Of a stretch of 37,602 bases of DNA, positions 28,099 to 35,706 are shown piece after piece. The first letter of the stretch is position 1. Each line of letters begins with the position of its first letter. The DNA comes from a virus. The stretch is taken from positions 1-37,602 of IMG/VR virus record IMGVR_UViG_3300048930_000206; one strand, 5' to 3'. The notes under the pieces are model-generated. The model saw only the letters and a program-made list of their open reading frames with translations, searched no databases and was not told where the DNA came from. The position numbers and the translations under genes were made by a program.

Positions 28099-29364
28099 AT
28101 GGGATGGATGGATCGGATCAAGGGGGCGCTCTCGCGCAAGGATAGCGCGGTGGCTCCGATGATCGCCATGCGCAACTTGGGCCGCCCGGTGTGGACCTCG
28201 CGGAATTATCGGGCCTTCGCCAAAGAGGGCTATTCGCAAAACGTGGTGGCCTATCGGTGCATCCGCATGATCGCGGAGAGCGCGGCCGCCGTTCCCCTCC
28301 TCGCCTATGAGGGCGATGCGGAGCTTTCGGAGCACCCTTTCCTCAAGGTGCTGGCACGGCCCAATCCGTGGCAATCCGGCGCGGAGCTGGTGGATGCGCT
28401 GGTTTCCTATTTCAAGCTCTCCGGCAATGGCTTCTTGGAGGCAGTGAGCCTGGATGATGAAATCCGCGAGCTCTACGCTCTCCGGCCGGATCGCATGAAG
28501 GCCATCGCCGGGCGGCGCGGCTATCCGATGGCGTGGGAGTATTCGGTGGACGGCACCGCCAAGCACCGCTTTGATATGGACCTCATGCCGGATCAACAAT
28601 TGCCGATCCTCCACGTGCGCGAGTTCAATCCGCTGGATGATTGGAGCGGGCTCTCGCCGGTGGAGGCGGCCGCCTTCGCAATCGACGTGCACAACGCGGC
28701 CGGAGGTTACAACAAGGCGCTCTTGGACAACTCCGCCGCACCCTCCGGCGCGCTGGTGTTTGAGGGCGGCGAGGATAGCGATGGCGCGCTCTCCGATGAT
28801 CAGTTTTCCCGGCTCAAGGCGCAATTCTCCGAAAAGCACACCGGCCCGGCCAACGCTGGCAAGCCGCTGATCTTGGAGGGCGGCCTCAAGTGGCAAGCCA
28901 TGGGCATGAGCCCCAAGGATTTGGAATTTGTGAGCGGCAAACGCGAGGCCGCGCGCGAGATTGCCCTCGCTTTCGGTGTGCCTCCGATGCTCTTGGGCAT
29001 CCCCGGCGATAACACCTATTCCAACTATCAGGAGGCGCGCGCCGCGCTCTATGAGGAGACGGTGCTCCCGCTGGTGGACAAGGTTTGCGAGGCCATCTCC
29101 AATTGGGTGCAACCCACCTATGCCGGGCTCCGGATCGGCTATGATGTGGATGCGATTGAGGCTCTCTCGCCGCGCCGCGCCGCCATTTGGGATCGCGTGC
29201 AAAAGGCCGATTTCATCACCACCGATGAGAAGCGCGAGGCGGTGGGATATGGGCCTTACAAGCCAAGCGACACTCCCGGCGGCACGATCCTTGTGGGCGG
29301 CGCGATGATGCCGCTTGATGAGGTGGGCTTTACGCCGGGAGGAGCCGCTCCCAATGGCGAGTGA
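28099..29364 (+). CDS. Portal protein (HK97 family)
   Basis: 421 aa from ATG 28099, with GAGGAGG eight bases upstream; a GTG at 28093 would add two residues but is too near the ribosome site. Typical HK97-portal segments are seen: YSQNVVAYRCIRMIAESAAAVPLLAYEG, HPFLKVLARPNPWQSGAELVDALVSYFKLSGNGFLEAV, LYALRPDRMKAIAGRRGYPMAWEY and LGIPGDNTYSNYQEARAALYEETVLPLVD. It forms the dodecameric vertex for packaging and tail attachment. It directly follows the large terminase. Confidence 0.95.
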   Translation: MGWMDRIKGALSRKDSAVAPMIAMRNLGRPVWTSRNYRAFAKEGYSQNVVAYRCIRMIAESAAAVPLLAYEGDAELSEHPFLKVLARPNPWQSGAELVDALVSYFKLSGNGFLEAVSLDDEIRELYALRPDRMKAIAGRRGYPMAWEYSVDGTAKHRFDMDLMPDQQLPILHVREFNPLDDWSGLSPVEAAAFAIDVHNAAGGYNKALLDNSAAPSGALVFEGGEDSDGALSDDQFSRLKAQFSEKHTGPANAGKPLILEGGLKWQAMGMSPKDLEFVSGKREAAREIALAFGVPPMLLGIPGDNTYSNYQEARAALYEETVLPLVDKVCEAISNWVQPTYAGLRIGYDVDAIEALSPRRAAIWDRVQKADFITTDEKREAVGYGPYKPSDTPGGTILVGGAMMPLDEVGFTPGGAAPNGE

Positions 29365-29524
29365 TGAGGTGCGCCTCCACGGCGTGACAGTGGGCCGGGT
29401 GAGCGTGGAGATGGGCGGCCGCCGCTCCGGCAAGACGGTGCGCGCCTCGCTCAAGTTCAAGCCGGATCAAATCGGGATCATGCACGCGGCCGCGCGATCC
29501 TTGAACAAGGGCGAGGATCGGTGA
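29354..29524 (+). CDS. Small head-region hypothetical protein
   Basis: 56 aa from ATG 29354, inside the portal end (MASDEVRLHGVTVGRVSVEMGGRRSGKTVRASLKFKPDQIGIMHAAARSLNKGEDR). It is beta-rich and basic, and it overlaps the next gene by GTGA. No family recognised. The GRRSGKT string is not a convincing P-loop in such a short protein. Confidence 0.65.
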   Translation: MASDEVRLHGVTVGRVSVEMGGRRSGKTVRASLKFKPDQIGIMHAAARSLNKGEDR

Positions 29525-30351
29525 GCACCCGGCGGCAACGCGAGCTCCTCAAGCAAAACCGGCTCCTTGTGCGGCAAGAGAGCTTGGCGGAGCGCGACAT
29601 AAAAGCCCACCTTTTGAGTTGCTACCTCGCAGTGGCGGAGCATTACACCATCGCATCTCCGGATATGGCTTTGGAGGTATTTCGTGAGCGCAACGGGGAC
29701 TTGGAGGCGATCCTCAAAAAGCGACTTCTCCAAACCGCACTGATCTTTGGAGGCCGCACATTGGAGCGCATCTCCGCCAATCTGCCCAAGAGTTACTATG
29801 CGGGGCTTGTGCCTGGCACCGGCCCGGTGCGCGGCCGGGATGATCCGGGAATAGAGCAAAAACTAGAGGGTGATCGCTTCTATCAGGAAATAGGCCGGTG
29901 GATCGCCTATTGGGGGGTTGAAAAAGCCGTTACGATTTCAGCGGGGCAAATCCTCCAAGTGCGCCAGCTAATTCTTGACACCCTTCCGCAAGGATTGAGC
30001 GAGGCAATGCTCCGCGACATGATCAAGGCAAAGGCGCGCCACCTTGCACCTTGGCAGGCGGCTCGCATCGCGCGCACGGAGGTGCACACGGCATCGGTGA
30101 TTGGAGCAGATACCGCAGCGCGATCCACTGGCCTCACTATGGTTAAGGAATGGCTCGCGGCGGAGGATAAGCGGACGCGCGAAAGCCACGCGGAAGCGGA
30201 CGGCCAAGAAGTGGCTCTTGATGAGAGCTTTGAGGTGGGCGGCGTGATGCTGGAATTTCCCGGCGACCCTAAAGGCCCGGCTCGCGAAATTATTAACTGC
30301 CGATGCGCCATTTTGCACCATCCCGTGATTGGCGGCGAGGTGATAAAATAG
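29521..30351 (+). CDS. Minor head / capsid morphogenesis protein (Mu F/SPP1 gp7-like)
   Basis: 276 aa from a GTG start. The C-terminal half shows the family motif ARIARTEVHTASVIGADTAARS, followed by KEWLAAEDKRTRESHAEADGQEVALDESFEVGGVMLEFPGDPKGPAREIINCRCAI. This is the signature of the Mu gpF/SPP1 gp7 minor head group. It is placed between portal and protease as usual. The base composition is slightly lower in GC than its neighbours. It ends two bases before the accessory promoter at 30354. Confidence 0.88.
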   Translation: MSTRRQRELLKQNRLLVRQESLAERDIKAHLLSCYLAVAEHYTIASPDMALEVFRERNGDLEAILKKRLLQTALIFGGRTLERISANLPKSYYAGLVPGTGPVRGRDDPGIEQKLEGDRFYQEIGRWIAYWGVEKAVTISAGQILQVRQLILDTLPQGLSEAMLRDMIKAKARHLAPWQAARIARTEVHTASVIGADTAARSTGLTMVKEWLAAEDKRTRESHAEADGQEVALDESFEVGGVMLEFPGDPKGPAREIINCRCAILHHPVIGGEVIK

Positions 30352-30353
30352 GC

Positions 30354-30401
30354 TTGCTACCAACATTATTTTGTGACAATAAGGCTCCAAGCAAAGGAGC
30401 T
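30354..30401 (+). promoter_or_regulatory. Promoter-operator inside the head operon
   Basis: TTGCTA (30354-30359), operator AACATTATTTTGTG (30362-30375) and -10-like CAATAA (30377-30382) match the early-control cassette of 17974 and 23581. GCTCC (30384-30388) can pair with GGAGC of the ribosome site of the 30407 gene. This is the only such site among the late genes. Confidence 0.65.
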
Positions 30402-30406
30402 GACCA

Positions 30407-30619
30407 ATGCCTGCATATAGCTTTTACGTTGATGGGTTTTCCGGGATCGTCTCATCGCTCGATGAGCTCAAGGCTCGCATTTGTGAGCTTAAGGGCCGCT
30501 ACCCCGATTTGATCGGCAAGGATTGCCAGATCATGAAGGGTGAGGCGATGCGGGATGGTTCTGGCTATTATTTCCCCGGCGAAGCGCGCCTCCGCATCAC
30601 GCGCACCATCACCGCCTAA
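30407..30619 (+). CDS. Accessory (moron-like) hypothetical protein
   Basis: 70 aa (MPAYSFYVDGFSGIVSSLDELKARICELKGRYPDLIGKDCQIMKGEAMRDGSGYYFPGEARLRITRTITA), an alpha/beta domain. The ribosome site is AAAGGAGCTGACCA. It has its own early-type promoter and operator within the head genes, so it is probably controlled independently of virion production. No family recognised. Its leader resembles that of the following gene (GGAGCTGACC-AATG), suggesting they were gained together. Confidence 0.7.
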   Translation: MPAYSFYVDGFSGIVSSLDELKARICELKGRYPDLIGKDCQIMKGEAMRDGSGYYFPGEARLRITRTITA

Positions 30620-30643
30620 ATCTCAACAAAGGGAGCTGACCCA

Positions 30644-31378
30644 ATGACCTATCCTTACACCCTTTCGCTCGCTGGCGTTCGCGCGCTCAAGCCCTGTGAT
30701 CCTGCAATGGAGCGCCTCGCGGACGTTCTGCCCAAGCGCGGCAAGATCGACGCGGCCAAAGCCCGCGCGCTCGGGTGCACCTATGATGATATTATCTGGA
30801 GCGCCTCCGTTATTGCGATGGATGATGAGAGCCTCGCCAAGCGGCTAACTGGCTATCTGAACGACAACGCAAAGCGCGTGCTCCACATTTTCGAGGAAGC
30901 GGCACCGAATGATGATCGGGTGCGCAAGTGCATTGAGGCCACTGATAATTGGCTTGCTGGTCTGATCACGGAGCAAGAATGGAAAGTGGCCGCGAGGGCC
31001 TCGTGGGACGCGAGGACCGCGTGGGCCGCGAGGGATGCGTGGGCCGCGAGGGATGCGTGGGCCGCGAGGGATGCGTGGGCCGCGAGGACCGCGTGGGCCG
31101 CGTGGGCCGCGAGGGATGCGTGGGCCGCGTGGGCCGCGAGGGATGCGTGGGCCGCGAGGACCGCGAGGGATGCGTGGGCCGCGAGGACCGCGAGGGATGC
31201 GTGGGCCGCGAGGGCCGCGAGGGCCGCGTGGGCCGCGAGGACCGCGAGGGATGCGTGGGCCGCGAGGGCCTCGTGGGACGCTGAATTTCATGCTTGGCAG
31301 TTTGATCGCCTTGTCTACTGGCTTTGTGAGGCGGCTATTCCGCGTGCGCGCGCAACCGCTATCCGGAGGTGCCGGTGA
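30644..31378 (+). CDS. Imm5-like protein with expanded Ala-Trp-Arg repeat
   Basis: 244 aa from ATG 30644 (GGGAGCTGACCCA upstream). The N-terminal ~105 residues (LKPCDPAMERLADVL ... GYLNDNAKRVLHIFEEAAPNDDRVRKCIEATDNWLAGLITEQEWKVAARA) match the layout of 'putative immunity protein' (Imm5-like) sequences. These typically run 'AxxVLPIFEKxxPxDxRPRxAIEAxxxWLxG' and then an alanine-rich helix. That helix is here a repeat of AARDAW and AART units (about residues 115-213), encoded by tandem DNA repeats. The C-terminus (EFHAWQFDRLVYWLCEAAIPRARA) resumes non-repeat sequence. Function is unknown. Toxin immunity or an anti-host role is only suggested by the family name. Confidence 0.7.
   Translation: MTYPYTLSLAGVRALKPCDPAMERLADVLPKRGKIDAAKARALGCTYDDIIWSASVIAMDDESLAKRLTGYLNDNAKRVLHIFEEAAPNDDRVRKCIEATDNWLAGLITEQEWKVAARASWDARTAWAARDAWAARDAWAARDAWAARTAWAAWAARDAWAAWAARDAWAARTARDAWAARTARDAWAARAARAAWAARTARDAWAARASWDAEFHAWQFDRLVYWLCEAAIPRARATAIRRCR
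30988..31281 (+). repeat. Tandem coding repeat bounded by 24-bp direct repeats
   Basis: Nine-base modules GCGAGGRYY and GCGTGGGCC are concatenated. The 18-mer GCGAGGGATGCGTGGGCC occurs eight times. Identical 24-bp direct repeats lie at 30988-31011 and 31258-31281, offset by exactly 270 bp (90 codons). Slippage or recombination would therefore stay in frame. Confidence 0.92.
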
Positions 31379-31437
31379 TGGCGTGGATCGGGCATCGCAT
31401 CCAGATTATGGAGCAAATCCTCCGCGCTTGCCGATGA
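31378..31437 (+). CDS. 19-residue peptide after repeat protein
   Basis: MAWIGHRIQIMEQILRACR, with GGAGGTGCCGGTG before the ATG and start overlapping the previous stop. An ATGA overlap leads into a 41-codon frame (31434-31559) that mostly shadows the protease gene. The strong ribosome site is the only support. This may be a decayed reading frame. Confidence 0.35.
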   Translation: MAWIGHRIQIMEQILRACR

Positions 31438-31488
31438 GCGCCATTTGCCGCTATATCGCCTCACGGTTTTCTAGTGCGAGGCGGGCGA

Positions 31489-32190
31489 ATGAACGGCACC
31501 AAATTCCAGCTCAAGAGCGATCCGGCGGTGGACACCAAGGCCGGAGCGGTGCCGCTTGATCTCAAGGCGGTGGCGGAGGATGGCGAATTTGAGGGCTATC
31601 TCTCCACCTTCGGCAACGTGGATCGCGGCATGGATATGGTGATGCCCGGCGCGTTCCGCCGCACGCTCAAGGAGCGCAAGCTCTCCTCCATCAAGCTCCT
31701 CCGCGATCATGACACCCGCAAGGTGATCGGCAAGTGGCTCTCCATGGAGGAGGATGATCGCGGCCTCAAGGTGCGCGGCAAGCTCTTTGCGGGCACCGTC
31801 CAGCTCGCCACCGAAACCCTCGCCCTCATGCGCGAGGGCGCGCTTGATGCCATGAGCATCGGCTATCGCACGATCAAGGCCCAATGGGATGAGGAACAAG
31901 GGGTGCGAAAGCTCCTTGATCTTGATCTTTGGGAGGGCTCTATCGTCACTTTTCCGATGAATGAGATGGCCACCGTTGACGCGGTGAAAAACGATCTCAC
32001 CATCACCGATGTTGAGCGCATACTCCGTGAGGGAGGTGCGCCCGGCGCGTTCGCAAAGCTGGTGGCAATCCACGGCTTTGAGGGCGCAACAAAGCGGCTT
32101 GGATCACGCCGGGAGGGCGGTGAAAGCGGCAAATCCATTGCGGAGATGATCCGCGAAACCTCTGCCAACATGAAGGGAATGGCAAAATGA
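31489..32190 (+). CDS. Prohead protease (HK97 family, S78)
   Basis: 233 aa from ATG 31489 (GAGGCGGG upstream); a GTG at 31474 is possible but less well placed. EGYLSTFGNVDRGMDMVMPGAF near the start, His74 in LLRDHD and Ser123 in DAMSIGY fit the catalytic pair of HK97-type proteases. YRTIKAQWDEEQGVRKLLDLDLWEGSIVTFPMN follows as usual. It cleaves the delta domain of the capsid protein during maturation and overlaps the capsid gene start by ATGA. Confidence 0.93.
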   Translation: MNGTKFQLKSDPAVDTKAGAVPLDLKAVAEDGEFEGYLSTFGNVDRGMDMVMPGAFRRTLKERKLSSIKLLRDHDTRKVIGKWLSMEEDDRGLKVRGKLFAGTVQLATETLALMREGALDAMSIGYRTIKAQWDEEQGVRKLLDLDLWEGSIVTFPMNEMATVDAVKNDLTITDVERILREGGAPGAFAKLVAIHGFEGATKRLGSRREGGESGKSIAEMIRETSANMKGMAK

Positions 32191-33518
32191 GCAAGCACAC
32201 GATTGACGCCCTCCGCACCGCCGGGATCACCGGCCCGGCTCTGGAGCGCAAGGATGCCACCGGCGGCAACGGCGGCGGCGATACCGCCGAAATCAAGGCC
32301 GCCTTGGATGATCTCCAGCGCACGGCCAAGGAGCACCGCGAGGCGGTGGATGCGGATCTCAAGGCTCTCAAGGAGAAGGGTGCGGCCGATCCGGTGCTCA
32401 CGGAGCGCGTGGGCAAGCTGGATAGCGCGCTCACCGATATGGGCAAGAAGCTGGATGCGCTCCGCCTCAAGGATCGCCGTCCGGAAACCACCGGCGCGGA
32501 TGGCATCAAGCGCGAGATGACGGAGGCGGAGCTCAAGCACCGCGAGGCCGCCCTCAAGTTCATCCGCAAGGGCGATGCCACCGGCTATGAGGTGGATGAG
32601 CTCAAGGCTCTTTCGGCCGGGACCGATCCGGATGGCGGCTACATGATCACGCCGGAGATGGATCGCAATATCTCGCGCGTGGTGAGCGAGGTGAGCCCGA
32701 TCCGGGCCATCGCCAACGTGATCACCACCTCCAGCTCCGCCGTGAAACGCCTCATCAACGTGGGCGGCACCGGCTCCGGGTGGGTGGGTGAAACGGAGGC
32801 GCGGCCGCAGACTGACACCGCGAGCCTCCGTGAGCGCACCTATCCGGTGATGGAGCTCTATGCCATGCCGGCCGCCACGCAAACCTTGCTGGATGATGCC
32901 GCGTTTGACGTGGAAGCCTGGCTCGCGGATGAGGTGCAAATCGAGTTCGCGGAGCAGGAAGGCGCGGCCTTCGTCATGGGCGATGGCGTGGCCAAGCCTC
33001 GCGGCTTCATCGGCGGCTATACGCCGGTGATCAATTCCGGTTTCACGGAGGCCGGTGGTGCGCCGGGCTATGTGAAAACCGGGGCGGCGGCCAATTTCCT
33101 TTCGGTTGCCGATGGCGATGAGGAAAACAACCTCATTGACCTGATCACCGCGCTCAAGACGGCCTATCGCTCCAACGCGCGGTTTGTCATGAACCGCTCC
33201 ACGGTGGGCAAGGTGCGCAAGTTCCGCGATGCGGATGGCCGGGCGTTCTGGCAGCAATCGACGGTGGCGGGCCAGCCTTCCACCCTCCTTGGCTATCCGG
33301 TGGTGGAGGCGGAGGATATGCCCGACGTGGCCGCCAACGCCTTCCCGGTGGCGTTCGGTGATTTCAATCGCGGCTATCAGATCGTGGATCGCTTCGGCAC
33401 CCGCATCCTCCGCGATCCCTTCACCGCCAAGCCGTTCATCCTGTTTTACACCACCAAGCGCGTGGGCGGCGGAATCCGGATGGCGGAGGCGATCAAGCTC
33501 CTCAAGATGGAAGCCTAA
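32187..33518 (+). CDS. Major capsid protein (HK97 fold)
   Basis: 443 aa. The first ~130 residues form a charged coiled coil (AALDDLQRTAKEHREAVDADLKALKEKGAADP ... LTERVGKLDSALTDMGKKLDALRLKD), which is the scaffold-like delta domain removed by the protease. The mature part starts around ALSAGTDPDGGYMITPEMDRNISRVVSEVSPIRAIANVITTSS. It continues with GWVGETEARPQTDT and ends with the P-loop-like DRFGTRILRDPFTAKPFILFYTTKRVGGGI. A hairpin at 33527 follows the stop. Confidence 0.95.
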   Translation: MSKHTIDALRTAGITGPALERKDATGGNGGGDTAEIKAALDDLQRTAKEHREAVDADLKALKEKGAADPVLTERVGKLDSALTDMGKKLDALRLKDRRPETTGADGIKREMTEAELKHREAALKFIRKGDATGYEVDELKALSAGTDPDGGYMITPEMDRNISRVVSEVSPIRAIANVITTSSSAVKRLINVGGTGSGWVGETEARPQTDTASLRERTYPVMELYAMPAATQTLLDDAAFDVEAWLADEVQIEFAEQEGAAFVMGDGVAKPRGFIGGYTPVINSGFTEAGGAPGYVKTGAAANFLSVADGDEENNLIDLITALKTAYRSNARFVMNRSTVGKVRKFRDADGRAFWQQSTVAGQPSTLLGYPVVEAEDMPDVAANAFPVAFGDFNRGYQIVDRFGTRILRDPFTAKPFILFYTTKRVGGGIRMAEAIKLLKMEA

Positions 33519-33526
33519 GCGGAGCC

Positions 33527-33550
33527 GGGGGAGGGGTGATCTCCTCCCCC
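33527..33550 (+). terminator. Hairpin after capsid gene (possible attenuator)
   Basis: GGGGGAGG (33527-33534) pairs with CCTCCCCC (33543-33550) around an 8-base loop, followed by ACCTTTAGGG, a poor T-run. It may partly terminate or stabilise the abundant capsid mRNA. Confidence 0.55.
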
Positions 33551-33605
33551 ACCTTTAGGGGGCGTGCTCCAGCTCCCACAATTCTGGCCACGAAAGGGCA
33601 AGACT

Positions 33606-34028
33606 ATGATGTTTGATCTCATGAACCGGCTCGCCATCAAGCGCGCGATCTCTCCGGTTTCGATTGCCGACAACACGGCGGCGGTTTCGCAAATTCTGGA
33701 TATGCAAGGCCAGATGGCCGCGTGCCTGGTGATCGCCACCGGCTCCATCGCGGATGCGGATGCCACCTTCACCGTGCTGCTGGAGGAAAGCGATGCCTCC
33801 AATATGGCCGGTGCAACGGCCGTGGCGGATGCCGATCTCATCGGCACGGAGGCCCTCGCGGGCTTCCAGTTCGATGATGATAACGAGTGCCGCAAGCTCG
33901 GTTACAAGGGCTCCTCGCGCTACATCCGCGCGACGATCACGCCCGCGAACAACGCGAGCGCGGCCCTCCTCGCGGCGGTGTGGCTCACCACTCCGCAGGA
34001 TCAGCCCGCACCCAATCCTCCGGCGTAA
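33606..34028 (+). CDS. Putative head decoration protein
   Basis: 140 aa from ATG 33606 (GAAAGGG upstream; ATG 33609 adjoins). The sequence (MFDLMNRLAIKRAISPVSIADNTAAVSQILDMQGQMAACLVIATGSIADADATFTVLLEESDASNMAGATAVADADLIGTEALAGFQFDDDNECRKLGYKGSSRYIRATITPANNASAALLAAVWLTTP) is a compact beta protein. It is widely found directly after capsid genes in proteobacterial phages. Role on the capsid exterior is inferred from place and fold. Confidence 0.65.
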   Translation: MMFDLMNRLAIKRAISPVSIADNTAAVSQILDMQGQMAACLVIATGSIADADATFTVLLEESDASNMAGATAVADADLIGTEALAGFQFDDDNECRKLGYKGSSRYIRATITPANNASAALLAAVWLTTPQDQPAPNPPA

Positions 34029-34163
34029 CGTGATCGGGGCGGCTCGATCCTCCCGCGTTGCCCGGCCTGGGTAAAGGGAAGGTGGGCTCGCCCTGATTGC
34101 CACGGCTCTAATTCGGGGAGCCGCTCCGTGGACATGGACACCGAAAAGGGCGAGAGACGGCAG
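34029..34163 (+). other. Noncoding stretch with nested inverted repeat
   Basis: The 216-bp gap before the connector gene begins here. CCACGG (34100-34105) and CCGTGG (34126-34131) enclose a smaller GGCT/AGCC pair. No convincing gene is seen; an in-frame upstream extension of the connector (34128) crosses the terminator and is rejected. Confidence 0.5.
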
Positions 34164-34195
34164 GGGCCGGGGGGAAACCTCCGGCCCTTTTCTTT
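34164..34195 (+). terminator. Intrinsic terminator after head genes
   Basis: GGGCCGGGGG (34164-34173) pairs with CCTCCGGCCC (34178-34187), one G-T pair, closing a GAAA tetraloop. TTTTCTTT follows. Confidence 0.92.
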
Positions 34196-34244
34196 GCCCG
34201 GTTTCCGGCTTTGGGATATGAACGCGCGAGCAAGGAGGCACGCG

Positions 34245-34874
34245 ATGGGTGATGTGATGATTACGGGACCGGCGGAGGAGCCGGTGAGCGTGGCGGAGCT
34301 CCGCTCCTATCTCCGCGATCCGGCCGATGCCGATAGCGTGCTCACGCGCCTGATCAAGGCCGCGCGCGAGTATGTGGAGGAGGCCACCGGGCTCATCATG
34401 GTGAGCCAAGTGCGCGAGCTCACGCTTGATGCTTGGCCGGGCGGAGGTGATGGCCTTGGATGGTGGGATGGCGTGCAAGAGGGCGCGCTCATCGGCCGGG
34501 CTCCGCGCTATGTGGAGCTCCCTCGCGGCCCGCTGATCTCCATCACCTCCGTGAAAACCTATGACACCGGCAACAATGCCAGCACGTGGGAGGCCGGGAA
34601 TTACTTTGCGGACACCGGCACCCGGCCGGGCCGCCTCGCGCTCCTTGATGGCGCGGTGTGGCCGGTGCCCACGCGCGCGGCCTCCGGAATCGCGATCCGC
34701 TACGTGGCCGGGCACGCCAACGCGGCGGCCGTGCCCAATGCCTTGTGCATGGCGATCCTCCAGATTGCCGCGCACTGGTATGAAAACCGCGAGCTCGCGA
34801 GCCTGGATGCCGTCAACAAGGTGCCCATGCAAGCCGGGCGCATCCTCTCCAAGTTCCGGATCGCCAAGCTATGA
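34245..34874 (+). CDS. Head-tail connector (phiE125 gp8 / HK97 gp6-like)
   Basis: 209 aa from ATG 34245 (AAGGAGG six bases upstream). The opening GPAEEPVSVAELRSYLRDPADADSVLTRLIKAAREYVEEATGLIMVSQVRELTLDAWP is the signature of the phiE125 gp8 family of adaptors. YVAGHANAAAVPNALCMAILQIAAHWYENRE near the end is also typical. It forms the ring below the portal and links it to the stopper protein encoded next. It overlaps the next gene by ATGA. Confidence 0.88.
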   Translation: MGDVMITGPAEEPVSVAELRSYLRDPADADSVLTRLIKAAREYVEEATGLIMVSQVRELTLDAWPGGGDGLGWWDGVQEGALIGRAPRYVELPRGPLISITSVKTYDTGNNASTWEAGNYFADTGTRPGRLALLDGAVWPVPTRAASGIAIRYVAGHANAAAVPNALCMAILQIAAHWYENRELASLDAVNKVPMQAGRILSKFRIAKL

Positions 34875-35263
34875 GCGCGCGCCGGAACCTTGGCCGGATT
34901 CGCCACCGGATCACGATCATGGGCGTGGTGCGCGTGCCCGATGAGGGCGGCGGCTATGAGCGCGCGGATGCCGTGATCGGCACGGTGTGGGGCCGGATCG
35001 CGACGGTGGGCGCGCTGGAGGCTAACACCTATTCGCAGCTCCAAGAGCGAGTGACCCACAAGGCGCTCATCCGCCACCGCACCGATGTGGATCAAGGCTC
35101 CACCGTCTATTGGCTCAACGCCGGTGCGGAGGAGCCGGAGGTGGCCAGCACGGAGGCTCCCGATGGCCTCACGCTCTACGTGGTGACGGCGGTGGATGCC
35201 GATCCCGATGGGCGGCCGGGCGAGTTCATGGAGCTTACCCTCCGGCAAGGCGGCAACCTATGA
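34871..35263 (+). CDS. Head closure / stopper protein (SPP1 gp16-like)
   Basis: 130 aa. RIRHRITIMGVVRVPDEGGGYERADAVIGTVWGRIATVGALEANTYSQLQERVTHKALIRHRTDVDQGSTVYW is the standard pattern of phage head-tail joining proteins (PF05521): an arginine-rich start, W-GRI, and an H-K-IRHR strand. It sits between the adaptor and the gp10-like gene, as in HK97-type phages. It closes the portal after packaging. Confidence 0.88.
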   Translation: MSARRNLGRIRHRITIMGVVRVPDEGGGYERADAVIGTVWGRIATVGALEANTYSQLQERVTHKALIRHRTDVDQGSTVYWLNAGAEEPEVASTEAPDGLTLYVVTAVDADPDGRPGEFMELTLRQGGNL

Positions 35264-35706
35264 GAAATCCCATCACCGTGCGCGTGCGCCGCGAGGAGAT
35301 TAATGGCGGTTTTGCGGCCGTGGAGCCCAAGGTGCGCGCCGGTGCGATTGACGGCCTCAACGCGGTGGGCCTAGCCATGCTCAACGCGGCCAAGCGCCGC
35401 ATCCAGCGAGGCCCGGCAAGCGGCCGCGTCTATCAGAAATATGGGCCGCGCCGCACTCACCAAGCATCGGCTCCCGGCGAGAGCCCGGCCACCGACACCG
35501 GCGGCCTTGTCAATTCCGGTTTCCATGAGCTGGATGAGCCCGCGCTTGAGGTGAGCATCGGCTTTGCCAAATTCTATGCGGCTTTCCTTGAGTATGGCAC
35601 CCGGCTCATGGCAAAGCGGCCGTTCCTCCTCCCCACGGTTGAGGAGTGGCGGAGCAAGATCGCGCGGGTGATCAAGGCCGCGATCCAAGCGAGGTTGAGC
35701 AAATGA
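35260..35706 (+). CDS. Neck / tail-completion protein (HK97 gp10-like)
   Basis: 148 aa from ATG 35260, overlapping the previous stop. The sequence (VEPKVRAGAIDGLNAVGLAMLNAAKRRIQRGPASGRVYQKYGPRRTHQASAPGESPATDTGGLVNSGFHELDEPALEVSIGFAKFYAAFLEYGTRLMAKRPFLLPTVEEWRSKI) matches the HK97 gp10-like group. Its landmarks are APGEsPATDTG, aAFLEYGT and ..RPFLlPt. It joins head and tail. Complete and in the expected order. Confidence 0.88.
   Translation: MRNPITVRVRREEINGGFAAVEPKVRAGAIDGLNAVGLAMLNAAKRRIQRGPASGRVYQKYGPRRTHQASAPGESPATDTGGLVNSGFHELDEPALEVSIGFAKFYAAFLEYGTRLMAKRPFLLPTVEEWRSKIARVIKAAIQARLSK

Noticed and set aside
27967-29460. 497-codon minus-strand frame opposite the portal gene
   Set aside because: Shadow of the portal reading frame; no start signal and no recognisable domain.
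29354-29524. P-loop ATPase suggested by GRRSGKT
   Set aside because: The protein has only 56 residues with no Walker B or nucleotide-binding fold, so the match is probably chance.
31434-31559. 41-codon frame coupled to the 19-residue peptide
   Set aside because: Most of it lies within the protease gene in another frame and has no independent ribosome site.
31035-31559. Collagen-like GPRG frames over the tandem repeat
   Set aside because: By-products of a GC-rich repeat with three-fold periodicity. The AARDAW frame has the ribosome site and a recognisable N-terminal domain.
34128-34244. Upstream extension of the connector gene
   Set aside because: It would read through a strong intrinsic terminator. 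ATG 34245 has AAGGAGG and begins the conserved family sequence.
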